Source: Candidatus Avimonas caecicola
GTDB taxonomy: Bacteria; Bacillota; Clostridia; Oscillospirales; Acutalibacteraceae
Reading direction: 5' to 3'
Assembly (NCBI GenBank): GCA_904419875.1
Contig: CAJFTG010000004.1
Coordinates: forward strand, 1-64,000
DNA: 64,000 bases
The notes beneath the pieces are model-generated. The model was not told the DNA's origin, did no database searches, and saw nothing but the letters and a program-made list of their open reading frames with translations. The stretch's first letter is position 1. Each line of letters begins with the position of its first letter. Shown piece after piece: positions 17,946-28,000 of the stretch. A program made the position numbers and the translations under genes.

Positions 17946-19439
17946 TTGAACATCAAACACCCCATTGCCCTGGCGGCCTGCTGCTGTCTGCTGCTGGCCC
18001 TGACCGCCTGCAATACCAAAGGCGGCGACGCCTCCGGGGGAGATTCCTCGCAAACCAGCGCCCCCACCGATGAGGCGGAAACCATTATCCAGCGGGACCC
18101 CGATATTTCCCGGAACGCCTGGCTGGAGGAAGAAATCGAGCAGCTCTGGCAGGAAGGATACGACATCGACGTAACCGCCTATAAATCCAAAGCAGCGATG
18201 GCCAACGGGGACAAAACAGAGGAAGAAAAGCTGTATTACGAAATGCTGGCCCTCCCCATGCGGGCCGACTACCCGTACAAAGAGCCCTCCGACTATGAAA
18301 GCATCATGGAGCAGGTCTCCCCCAGCATGGGATTTGTGGAAAACCCCTCCAACAGCGAAATGGACGACCGGTTCTACGGCGCCTGGCTGGGCCGGTTTAT
18401 CGGCTCCGCCCTGGGGATGCCCATTGAAATGTGGATGCCGGAGAAAATCAGGACCTGGTATGAGAAGGCGGATGCCTGGCCTCTGGACAACTATGTCCCC
18501 ACCACCTCCAGGGCGGCGCAGGAGGACGGTATTCAGCTCAACAGCCTGACCACTACCCTGGATAATATCCATGAGGTGCCCAGCGACGACGACACCCGCT
18601 ACACCGTGCTCAACCTGCAGGTGCTGCGGCTGTACAACATCACTTGGGACACTTGGGACCTGGGCTCCATCTGGCTGTGGTCCCTGCCCTTCCGGATGCT
18701 GTGTACGGCAGAACGAACCGCCTACCTGAACTTTGCGTGTCTGGACGACAACTACATGGGCGGAAAACCCGCCAATTATGAAACAATCGTCCAGAAATCT
18801 GCCACCTACATGAATCCCTACCGGGAATGGATCGGGGCGCAGATCCGGGCGGATATATGGGGCTACGCCTTTGCGGGGGATCCCCGCGGCGCTGCCAAAA
18901 TCGCCTACAAGGACGCGGCTCTCACCCATGTGAAGAACGGTATCTACGGCGAAATGTATATCGCCGCCATGATTGCCGCTTCCTTCGGTGAGAAGGATGT
19001 GGAAAAGCTGGTGGAGCGGGCGATGGCGGAGATTCCCCAGCAGACCCGCCTGTATGAGGCGGTGACCAAAACCCGGGATTTTGTCAAGGAAAACAAGAAT
19101 CCTGACGAGATCATCTCCTTCATACGGGAGAATTGGGGAAACTATAATGTGATCCATACCATCCCCAATGCGGCGATCTGCACCGCCGCTGTGCTTTACG
19201 GGGAGGGAGATTTTGAGAAAGCCCTCACCTTTACCGCCATGGCCGGCCACGACACCGACTGCAACTGCGCCACGGTGGGCTCGATAATGGGCGCTTACTG
19301 CGGCGCGGAAAAAATCCCAGGTAAATGGAAAAATGTGATCAGCGATCATTTCAATGCCCAGATTTCCGGATTTGAGGATACCTCTATCACCGCCCTCGCC
19401 CGGGAAACCAAGCTGCAATGGGAAATTTACGGGGAATGA
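17946..19439 (+). CDS. ADP-ribosylglycohydrolase family lipoprotein, predicted exported
   Basis: 497 aa, TTG start with GAAGGG upstream; lipoprotein signal LLLALTACN; SDDDTRYT and DTDCNCATVGSIMGAYCG motifs. Confidence 0.85.
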   Translation: MNIKHPIALAACCCLLLALTACNTKGGDASGGDSSQTSAPTDEAETIIQRDPDISRNAWLEEEIEQLWQEGYDIDVTAYKSKAAMANGDKTEEEKLYYEMLALPMRADYPYKEPSDYESIMEQVSPSMGFVENPSNSEMDDRFYGAWLGRFIGSALGMPIEMWMPEKIRTWYEKADAWPLDNYVPTTSRAAQEDGIQLNSLTTTLDNIHEVPSDDDTRYTVLNLQVLRLYNITWDTWDLGSIWLWSLPFRMLCTAERTAYLNFACLDDNYMGGKPANYETIVQKSATYMNPYREWIGAQIRADIWGYAFAGDPRGAAKIAYKDAALTHVKNGIYGEMYIAAMIAASFGEKDVEKLVERAMAEIPQQTRLYEAVTKTRDFVKENKNPDEIISFIRENWGNYNVIHTIPNAAICTAAVLYGEGDFEKALTFTAMAGHDTDCNCATVGSIMGAYCGAEKIPGKWKNVISDHFNAQISGFEDTSITALARETKLQWEIYGE

Positions 19440-19465
19440 GCCCCGGGACATTACCAGGGTTGCTT

Positions 19466-19492
19466 CTCTGCCGCCCTCCCGGGTCGGCAGAG
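19466..19492 (+). promoter_or_regulatory. Intergenic stem-loop CTCTGCCG-N11-CGGCAGAG
   Basis: Perfect 8-bp stem, no T-tract, upstream of the surface-protein gene. Confidence 0.4.
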
Positions 19493-19556
19493 GCTTCCAA
19501 TTTGCCGGTATACCCTATTTGGGTTTATTCAAAAGAAAAAAAGGAGTTGCTAAAGT

Positions 19557-20849
19557 ATGTTCAGAAAACGCAGCAAAAAAGTAACCGCAGCCCTTCTAGC
19601 AGCCGTGCTCTGTTCCGGCGCCGGCGTATTATCCGCCTCTGCCGCCGCTAAGGTGACTGTCGTGGACGAATGCAACGATTTCAGCAAGATTGTCGCCACC
19701 AACGCCAGCGAGGGCGCGTGGTATGATTTCGCCGTGCCCGGGATGGGACAGGTAGAGCAATCGGCCTGGGAAGTGGTGGACTGCCCCTATGTCGAGGGCG
19801 AAAAATTCCTCCAGCGGAAAAACTTGACCGGCGACGGGCAGGTGGGCGGCGGCTGGGTGGTATACGGCGATACCAACATCGCCTCCACCGATCCGTTCGA
19901 AATCGAAGATTTCACCTTTACCATGAACAGCGTGAAATACGATTACAGCCCCCAGGTGAATATTTACGTCAGCGACTCGCTGAACCCGGTGGACCGGGGT
20001 TTGCCCATCGAAATTGAAATCAGCGACCTGGTGGAAATTGGCACCACCGGCGCCGACAAGACTTGGACCTTTACCATTACCCCTGCCGGCAAGCTGCCTG
20101 CAGGTACAAAATACGTGATGGTGGAATGTTTACGGGAATATTGGGGACTGGGTATCCGCAAGGCGGAGATTAACCCCGACAGAAGCGTCACCACCACAAC
20201 CAAACCGGCTGCCACCACAACCAAGCCGGCTACTACCACCACGTCCACGCCGGCGGCTTCCGGTAGCAGTGCCCCCTCCTCGGCTCCCGGCACCGTGACC
20301 AGCACCCGGTTCGAGGACAATTTTTCCAGCGGCTTTGACAAAACCTTCGCTCATACAGAAGGCTTGGCCCTTACTCCCAACCCGGATCTGAAGTTGGACG
20401 CCCTGCTGGGCAAAACCGACGCCGCCGTGCAGTCCATCACCTATCGGCTGTCCGACTGCCTGAACGTGACCGACGGCCTGTCCATCAGGCTGGAAGCCTA
20501 TTGCGTGACAGGGGTGGACGAAGCGGTCAACAATCTGTTCGCCTATGTTTCGGAAGACGGCGAACAGTGGACTAAGGTGACCCTGAAATCCAGCCAGCAG
20601 ACCCTGGTTTCCGGACAGGAATACTGGGATAGCTGCACCCTGAGCGGGTCCGTCCAGGGCACGCCCAAATTCCTTAAGATCGAATTTAAGGAAAACATGG
20701 ATCCCAACTGGCTCACCTGCCTAGGCAGCGTATCCGTCTCCAGCGGCAACCCCTCCACCGGCGGCTCCATTCCGGCGGCGGCGATTTCTCTGGCGGTGTT
20801 TGCCGCCGCGGCCCTGGTCCTGGTCAGAAAGTCCTACGCCGCCAAATAA
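19557..20849 (+). CDS. Cell-surface protein: signal peptide, beta-rich domains, Thr/Pro/Ala linker, C-terminal TM with NPSTG motif
   Basis: 430 aa; TTTTKPAATTTKPATTTT linker; GNPSTGGS-hydrophobic-RKSYAAK C-terminus. Confidence 0.75.
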   Translation: MFRKRSKKVTAALLAAVLCSGAGVLSASAAAKVTVVDECNDFSKIVATNASEGAWYDFAVPGMGQVEQSAWEVVDCPYVEGEKFLQRKNLTGDGQVGGGWVVYGDTNIASTDPFEIEDFTFTMNSVKYDYSPQVNIYVSDSLNPVDRGLPIEIEISDLVEIGTTGADKTWTFTITPAGKLPAGTKYVMVECLREYWGLGIRKAEINPDRSVTTTTKPAATTTKPATTTTSTPAASGSSAPSSAPGTVTSTRFEDNFSSGFDKTFAHTEGLALTPNPDLKLDALLGKTDAAVQSITYRLSDCLNVTDGLSIRLEAYCVTGVDEAVNNLFAYVSEDGEQWTKVTLKSSQQTLVSGQEYWDSCTLSGSVQGTPKFLKIEFKENMDPNWLTCLGSVSVSSGNPSTGGSIPAAAISLAVFAAAALVLVRKSYAAK

Positions 20850-20935
20850 TCTCACGAACCGCGCGCTTGCACACCGTCACCCACACCCAGATTGTTTGAC
20901 CGGGCGGTATATACGGGAATAACACTTCCGGCAGG

Positions 20936-20981
20936 GCCGGACAGTCCGGCGAGGCTGTCCGGCTCTTGCGCCCATTTTTTC
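20936..20981 (+). terminator. Possible terminator or attenuator hairpin after surface-protein gene
   Basis: GCCGGACAG-N10-CTGTCCGGC; a T6 run begins about 12 nt later, so spacing is imperfect. Confidence 0.4.
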
Positions 20982-21089
20982 AGAGGATGTAAGCGGCCAA
21001 GCGCCCCGGTCTCCTGGGTTCTCCGTCGGCCTACGGCGCAGCGATGACGGAATCCACAGCACCATGTCCATAAGGAGGACGATAACCTG

Positions 21090-22187
21090 ATGCAATCCTA
21101 TACAACCGATACAAGCTATGATGGTTTTCGGCTTTCCGCATTCATTCAGGAGGAAGCGGACAGGCTGGCGTCGATGCAGCTTTCCAACGGCGCACTGCCC
21201 CTGAACCCTCTCGTTTTAGGAAAATCCGTGCGGATCTGCCCCTATTTTTCTTCATTCGCGGCGCTGGCCCTTTTGTCCGCTTCTCCCAGCTATAACGGAA
21301 ATGTCCGACGGTATATCGAGTGGTATTTTGCCCATCTGAATACGGCCGGGAGCGACTATAACGGGTTGGACGGCACCATCTACGACTACACCATTAAGGA
21401 GTCCGATGCAGGGTTGGCGGAGGCCCCCCTATGTGACGAAACGGAAACCCCCGTATATGATTCCACCGATTCCTATGCCGCCCTGTTCCTGACCGTGCTC
21501 GCGGAATATGGAGAGAAAACCGGCGATCTGGAAACCCTGCGCCGGTATCAGGAGGAGATTGGGCGGGTGATTCGCGCCATGCTGGGCACTCTGGACAAAG
21601 GTCTCACCTATGCCCGGCCAGATTATCCCGTGAAATACACCATGGATAACTGTGAAACGGCCCGGGGACTCTCCAGCGCGTTTCGCCTAAGCCGCTTTAT
21701 TCCCGGCCTGGACGGAGAAGCTCTCCACCGGGCGTACCGCAAGGTGACCCAGGCAATCGAGCGGTGCCTTTGGAACCGGAACCTGGGGTATTACGAGGTG
21801 GGGCTGGACGGCCGGAACACCCCTGTCACCCAGACCTTCGACTGGAAGCGCTTTTATCCGGACGCCATGGCTCAGGCGTTTCCCATCCTGATGGAGGTGC
21901 AGCCGCCGGGTTCCGGCCGGGCGCAGTATCTGTACCGGGAGCTGACCGGACAGTTTCCTCCGGCGGCCATGGAGGGAGACCTGCTGCTCAATGCGGGAAT
22001 GCTGGCTTTGCTAGCCGCCCAGATGGGAGACGCGGACACCGCCCGGAAGTATCTGGATATACACCGGCAGGCTTTCTGCCAGAGCGGCCAGGGCGGCCGG
22101 ATCAGCTGCCAGGTCTATGCCTTGGGGCTTTTGGCCGCCTCTATCCTTCAAGCCCAAAGCGCGGGCACGGCCGCGTGTACAGCCTGA
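21090..22187 (+). CDS. Signal-less alpha/alpha-barrel-like protein, paralogue of 15944-17890 N-terminal region
   Basis: 365 aa; shared WYFAHLNTAGSDYNGLDGTIYDY, YDSTDSYAALFL, YTMDNCETARGLSS; AGGAGG RBS. Confidence 0.7.
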   Translation: MQSYTTDTSYDGFRLSAFIQEEADRLASMQLSNGALPLNPLVLGKSVRICPYFSSFAALALLSASPSYNGNVRRYIEWYFAHLNTAGSDYNGLDGTIYDYTIKESDAGLAEAPLCDETETPVYDSTDSYAALFLTVLAEYGEKTGDLETLRRYQEEIGRVIRAMLGTLDKGLTYARPDYPVKYTMDNCETARGLSSAFRLSRFIPGLDGEALHRAYRKVTQAIERCLWNRNLGYYEVGLDGRNTPVTQTFDWKRFYPDAMAQAFPILMEVQPPGSGRAQYLYRELTGQFPPAAMEGDLLLNAGMLALLAAQMGDADTARKYLDIHRQAFCQSGQGGRISCQVYALGLLAASILQAQSAGTAACTA

Positions 22188-22807
22188 TATTCCCTTCCGG
22201 GCCGTTCCCCGTTAGACATGAAGGCCAAAAATAGATAAGGTGACCAAATGGAAAAATCGGAATTTGAGAAATAAAAGGGGGTTGCCAGCATTAGCTCCCG
22301 GACAATATTGTCCCCTCGTGGATAGTTCTCAGATCACCTCTATCGGGTTCCGGCGTCGGCTCCCTTCAAATCATATCCAAGGCAAACGCTCAGGTCCGCT
22401 GCCTGCATTCCAACGCCAATCCCACGGTGCTGGCCGGCCAGACGCCGCGGCGCACCGCTCCCAGACGGGCGTATTTCAGCGATATCATCGCGGGATAATA
22501 TGGCGGATATGATCAATACGCCGTCATTTCCGTCACCGGCGGCGCCGGCGGGTTACTCTGCGGCGGGACGCCGGCGGCAGTCCCGGCAGCATGAAGCAGG
22601 GGCCTTCAAAATATGCCGGGGAAAGCGCTGTCCATTCCTTTGGATAGATCTGTACGGGCCGCCTTTAGGTATAAGGGAAACCTGCCGAACGTATTCCGCC
22701 TGGAACAATCCGGTTTCCGGAACTTTGGACAATTCTCTTTTGCCAGGCCGGCCGGCAGGAAAGACCGAAAAAGCCGAAAAAACAGAAAAAAGCCGGAAAA
22801 CCCGAAA

Positions 22808-22840
22808 GACCCGGAGGCCGGCCGCGCCGGTCTCCGGGTC
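22808..22840 (-). terminator. Intrinsic terminator for the 23.0-43.6 kb minus-strand gene set
   Basis: 15-bp stem GACCCGGAGGCCGGC/GCCGGTCTCCGGGTC with 3-nt loop; T-rich tract follows on the minus strand. Confidence 0.75.
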
Positions 22841-22870
22841 TGATCCGTTTACGGGCAGCAAGAATACAAA

Positions 22871-22970
22871 GGCATAAAAAGAGCGCCCCTTCAGGGGCCC
22901 GACATGGGCCGGCAATGCAGTTGGCCGACCCATTCGTGGCGCCCTTGAGGGGCGTTGTCCGTATTATGCC
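22871..22970. repeat. About 100-nt imperfect inverted repeat (long hairpin)
   Basis: GGCATAA...TTATGCC outer arms, GCGCCCCTT/GAGGGGCG middle, ATGGGCCGGC/GGCCGACCCAT inner. Confidence 0.7.
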
Positions 22971-23019
22971 CTTCCAGGGCTTTCCCATGCCTCAGGCTTT
23001 GCCGGGAGAGCATGACTTT

Positions 23020-23976
23020 TCAGGAAGAGCGCACAGCCTGCGCGACAGCCGACGGGTGGAAATCCAGCAGCTGGTCGATCCGCTCGGCGACGGCTTCAGA
23101 AGGCAGCAGGCTTTGCAGATAACAATGCCGGCCATCCGGCAGAGGGGTAAAGATCGTGCGGCCGTCATTGGTCACGGTCACCCTGCCGGGCGCGCTTTCC
23201 GCCCAGCAGCCGTCCAGCCCCCGCACCGCGTACAAAACGGTGATCGGGTCCCAGCTGGAACGCCGGGGGCTTCCGTGTACCGTGTAAATGAACGTAATGG
23301 GGTGGCTCATATCCCCGGCCGCGGTGAGCCGACCGCCGGTTTTGACGTCTTCACCCAAGTAAAAATCTATAAAGGTGACCGGCACCGGGCAGCCGTGGAT
23401 AAACCGCTGCGCGGCTTGGATGTCCCCCAAAATGTTGTATTCCCGCGTGTAAATCTGCTGTGTGCCGGGCGGCGGGCTGTTGAGCACGCCGCCCATGACC
23501 GCCACCCTCTCCACCTTTTCCTGCAGAAGCGCCATGCCGTCGAGGGGTGAGAATTCATCCGGGGGGGAATCCATCAAGCGGCTGAGGTTGCGCAGCGGGC
23601 CGATGGCCGCGATGCGGATTTTCTCCCGGGCGGCCGCCAGCGTCCGCCGCATCAGGCGTACGGCCCCTTCCACCTCAGGCGGGGACTGCGCAAGCCCGAA
23701 GCGGCGGGCCGTCTTCTCAGCGTAGATGTCCTCGCCGGGACCGTCCAGGAAGCCCGGCGTCTCCATCATGCCGATCGGCACGTCCCCTGCTCCGTAGTAA
23801 CGGTTTACCGCCGCGATGCAGGCGGGCGCCCACCGGCGGGAAGTGGCGCTGGTAACCGCCAGCAGCTCCGCCTCCCCCCGTAAGGCGAGGATGTTCAGCA
23901 GGGCCAGGGCGCCCGCATCGTCGCAGTCGCCGCCGATATCCGTGTCCAGCAATATGTGTGGGCTCACCTCGTTCAC
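23020..23976 (-). CDS. Nucleoside hydrolase (inosine-uridine preferring type) family protein
   Basis: 318 aa, GTG start; DTDIGGDCDDAGAL motif; IRIAAIGPLRNLS and VERVAVMGGV motifs. Confidence 0.88.
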   Translation of the reverse strand: MNEVSPHILLDTDIGGDCDDAGALALLNILALRGEAELLAVTSATSRRWAPACIAAVNRYYGAGDVPIGMMETPGFLDGPGEDIYAEKTARRFGLAQSPPEVEGAVRLMRRTLAAAREKIRIAAIGPLRNLSRLMDSPPDEFSPLDGMALLQEKVERVAVMGGVLNSPPPGTQQIYTREYNILGDIQAAQRFIHGCPVPVTFIDFYLGEDVKTGGRLTAAGDMSHPITFIYTVHGSPRRSSWDPITVLYAVRGLDGCWAESAPGRVTVTNDGRTIFTPLPDGRHCYLQSLLPSEAVAERIDQLLDFHPSAVAQAVRSS

Positions 23977-24968
23977 TTCTCTTCCTTTTCCTCCTGCGCC
24001 GCCTTGTCTTTCTTCTTAAGGACAAGCAGACGGATCCCCACTGCCGCGCCGGCGGCAATCACCAGCACCACTACCACAATGACGGCGATGACAGCCGGGG
24101 AAATCCCGCCTTCGGAACCGTCTTTCCCGTCCGCGTCCTGCGGCGCGGTCGTCCGGGTCTCCGTTTTGGACGTTGTGGTGGTTTTCTCCGTCGGGGCTAC
24201 CGTCGGGCTTTCCGTCGGCCCGGTTTCCGTGGGTTCATTCGAAGGCGCGGTCGTTTCCGGGGTGCTCGGCCCGGCCACCTCCAGATTGACTTCCTTGAGC
24301 AGGGTGATGTCGTCAATATAGAAGGGGGTGTCCGGTCCCAGGCCGTCTACCTCCAGGCAGAAGCAGTACACGTTGCTCAGGTCGAACTGGAAATCGCCGT
24401 TCTGCGAAGCCCAGACGAAATCCTTCAGCGGGAGCTGGATATAACCCTTGAAATCGGTGGGAAGCCAGAAGGAATATCCCTCGCCTATGGCTGTTTCGGT
24501 CCACTTAGTGTCGCCGTCCGCGCGGTAATACACCGGCGAGAACTGGGAGACCAGGAACCACTCCCACTCCGGCCCCCCTTCTTCAAAGGTGGGCTTGAGG
24601 TTAAACCCTTCGGTGCCTTCCGGCGAGGTGGTTTCAATATAGCACTGCACCACCCCGTACTGGCTCCAGTCCCACACCGCCGGCAGGAGGCCGATGCCGA
24701 CATGGGAATATACCTGGTCGCCGGTCACCTTGAGGCTGACCCCGTCGTCCCCGGTGATGGACGGCACAAATTCGCCGAGGGTCTGGTCGGGGCTGTACAG
24801 CAGGGTGCCGTCCGCCTTCTCCCCGACCGTAAAGCCCTCAAAGTCCTCCACCACCAGGGTGTCCTCCTCCGCATACGCCGGGATCACCAGGCCAAGGGAC
24901 AGGGCGCAGGCCGCGGTAAACAGTCGTGCCGCCCGCCCTGCTTTGCGTCTGTTCTGCTTTTTCATCAA
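23973..24968 (-). CDS. Cell-surface binding-module protein (signal peptide, single beta-rich module, Thr/Pro linker, C-terminal TM)
   Basis: 331 aa; WLPTDFKGYIQLPLKDFVWASQNGDFQFDLSNVYCFCLEV resembles modules in 39320-42163; GISPAVIAVIVVVVLVIAAGAA TM. Confidence 0.72.
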   Translation of the reverse strand: MMKKQNRRKAGRAARLFTAACALSLGLVIPAYAEEDTLVVEDFEGFTVGEKADGTLLYSPDQTLGEFVPSITGDDGVSLKVTGDQVYSHVGIGLLPAVWDWSQYGVVQCYIETTSPEGTEGFNLKPTFEEGGPEWEWFLVSQFSPVYYRADGDTKWTETAIGEGYSFWLPTDFKGYIQLPLKDFVWASQNGDFQFDLSNVYCFCLEVDGLGPDTPFYIDDITLLKEVNLEVAGPSTPETTAPSNEPTETGPTESPTVAPTEKTTTTSKTETRTTAPQDADGKDGSEGGISPAVIAVIVVVVLVIAAGAAVGIRLLVLKKKDKAAQEEKEEK

Positions 24969-25025
24969 TCAATCATCCTTTCCAGCCGTTGTGCTTGTTT
25001 ATCCGGAGCCGGGCCTTTCCCGGCA

Positions 25026-28000
25026 CTACTGGCAATCCAGCAGGACGTTTTCATAGGGTTCCAAAATCAGGGTAAACTGCGTCTGCTCGCCGACGTCCTG
25101 CCCTATATACACTGTGCCGGTGAGCGTATCGGCCGCCTTGCGGCCCTGTCCGTCAAAGCGGAAGGTTACGGTGATGGCCTGCGAACTGTTGTTGGTCAGG
25201 AAAAGCGCCGGGGCTCCTTCCTTGGTCAAATGCAGGTACTCCAGGCCTGTGGTATAATCGACCGCGGCCTCATACGCGTCCCCCTTGCCCAGCATGGCGG
25301 CCAGGAGGTCGTCGTAATAGGGCAGCAGGGCGGGCTCGTCGGGGGAAACGAGGTCATACTGGGTAGACAGGGTGAGGGTAACGCTTCCCTGACCAACCGC
25401 GTTGGTCACCGCAAGCGGACCGGCCGAAGTCCCGATCAGCGTCTCCGCCGCCCCTTTATAAGAGAAGATTTCGGCAGACAGCGGGTATGAGCCGTCCCCC
25501 ATCTCCGCCTCGCTCACCGCGGACGTTTCCGGGGAAACCGTACCGCCCCAAAAGGCCGCGTCGTCCCAGTAATCCTGCGCCTGGCAGGCGTTCAGCAGCA
25601 GGTGGCCGCCCTGCTCGACATATTGCTTGAGGACGCCAAACTCCTCCTGCGTGGGTTGGAAATACCCGCTGACGATAATCCGGTCGTATTCCTGGAGCGC
25701 CTCAAGCGAGGCGTCGCTCTGCACCACGTTGACCGGGCCGCAAGGCGTGTCGGTATAGGTGGCAGGGTACAGGGCTATCCCGCTGTTGGAACTGCCGGGA
25801 TACAGGGTTTCAAAAATTGCCATTTCCTGAAGCTCCGGCGTTTCGGCCTTGAGCTTGCCCCAGATATGGCCGTATTTGCTGCCGTTGTCAAAGGGCTCCG
25901 TCGTCCAGGACGGCCAGCCGCCCCAGAGGGAGCTGGGCGTCCAGCCCGCATCCTTGTCAAGCATCAGCGCCGTGCGCACGTCGGGGGAGTAGGCGTCCAG
26001 GGTATCGGCCAGGCCGGTCATATCCTTGACCACCTGCCCCCAGTCGGACAGGCCCAGATCCCCCATGCTGTCCCCGACGAACATGGGCAGCGTATCCTCC
26101 GGCACCACTACCTTGGCGCCGGACAGGTAGGACAGCAGCATGGTCTGGCGCAGCCGGGCCGCCGAATGTCCGGTGTTCTCTGTCATGCCGGGGTAGCTGC
26201 CCGCCACCGGGCTTTCGTCGGGCATGGGGAATTGCACGTTGTGCCACAGGGAAACCCACACCCCGAAGTCCTTGTCAAACTGGCGGGAGGCTCCCCGGAG
26301 CATCGCCAGCTGCACGCCGTAGGCGACATGCTGGGCGCCGAACTCGCCGATGACCATGTCCGCCCCGGCGCGATACCCGGAATGCTGGTACGTTGTGCCG
26401 AAATTCACGATGGAAGGCAGCCCCCAGCCGGCATACCGGTCGATGTATTTCTTCAGCTCCGCTTCGATGGAAGCCCGCCCCTCCGCTCGGGTATCAAAGT
26501 CGTACAGGTCCGCCAAGCCCTCCCGGGTGGCGCTGCCCAGGCCGTTTTGCACAATCGTGGTGTCCATTTCCTCCAGCAGTACGCCGGAAAAGTAGCCGCC
26601 GCCCAGGAGCTGGAGGGCTTCCAGCTCCTGCTGCGTGTAGATGTCGGGATAGGTCAGGCCCGCCCAATCGCCGTCCTTCAGCAGGTAAACCGGGCAGACA
26701 TAGTCTCCGAAGCCGTGGCGCATGCTGATCATAAAGCTGTTCCCGGCTTCCCTCATGGTCGCTGCATTGATAAAGATGTCGATTTTTTTCACGCGGCTCC
26801 ACGCATCGACCGAGTTTGCCCCCGGCCGGGGGAACCAGGCAAAGTTCCCCACCCCGTTGAGGAGCATCTGCTTCCCCTCTTTGATGGTGCCGGGCTCAAA
26901 ACCAACATACCGGCCCTCCGGGTCGGCCTGTTCCTCCGCGGCGCTGACCACGCAGAGGCTCTCTATGTAGGGAGCGCGGTCGTACCCCTGCGTTTCAAAG
27001 GTAATCCGCAGCCGGGCGGCCTCCCCCTCCTGGCCTATGGACAGGAACCATTCCTCCCCTTCGGCCAGCTTGTTGCCATCCTTGTCAAACGCCTCCATGC
27101 GCAGCGCCGTATTCGAAAAGGAATAGCTGTCCAGCAGCACGACGCCGGCGCGGTAGCCCTCCCACTCCTGGTTCAGCGTCAGCTCTACGAAGGCGCCCTC
27201 CGGGTATTGGGCGTTTTGCAGCACGATGTCTCCCAGCGTGACGCTGCCCTCGAGGCATTCCACCCGGTAGGTATGCATCCGCTGGATGTCCCGGTCTCCC
27301 CGGAACAGTCCCTCTGTCTCGTACACGGCCGCCATCTCTGCCGCGGGCTGCACCTCCCGCCGGTCGGTGTCCACCTGAACCTTCAGCCGGCCGCCGCCCT
27401 GGGCGTTCAGGCAAAAGGCGTCCCCCATAAATACGCCGGTGACGACGCCGCCCTCCTGCAGCAGCAAGCCGTCCTCGGTTTGCTCGGCGCCGGAGACCTG
27501 CGCTTGTTGCAGCGGCTCCGCAACGATGCCGCCGCCCTCCACAATGGCAAAGTCGAGGAACAGCCGGAATTCGGCTTCCCAGGGGTTGTTCTTCTTATAG
27601 CCTTCCGCCACGTCGGAGAGAACCAGGGTATGCTCCCCCTGGGGCAGGCCGGAGAGGGACAGCAGGCAGTCCTGGTATTTGTAGCCGTCCGCGTAATAGA
27701 TATCCTCTATGCCGCTCTGCTCGCCGCCGTCCAGCGACCAGGCCAGCTGTGAACTGGCCGTGCAGCTTACGCCATATACCGCGATTCCGGTGCCTGTAAA
27801 GGTCAGCGTCAGGCTCCCGTTATGCCCTTCCTTGGAAGTCAGGGACAGCGCCGCGCCGCCCGACTGCTGGTAATTGGTGTCCTGCGCCCATTCGCCGGTC
27901 AGGTACTCGGTGCCCAAAAAATCTTCCAGCTCCACGAACCGGATCTGCCCGGCCGGGAACGAAGTCTCCACCGTTTCCTCGCCCAGCAAAGGATAAAAGG

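Noticed and set aside
20190-20270. Thr/Pro/Ala codon repeats (ACCACAACCAAACCGGCT) as a mobile or CRISPR-like repeat
   Set aside because: They encode a typical surface-protein linker (TTTTKPAATTTKPATTTT) in frame; no spacers.
22340-22420. Resemblance of AACGCTCAGGT to a glycine riboswitch element
   Set aside because: Only a short match. The expected aptamer core and a downstream glycine gene are absent.
24313-25490. Plus-strand 510-aa ORF 23958-25490 as a gene
   Set aside because: Antisense to two well-supported exported proteins; translation looks like reverse-complement noise.
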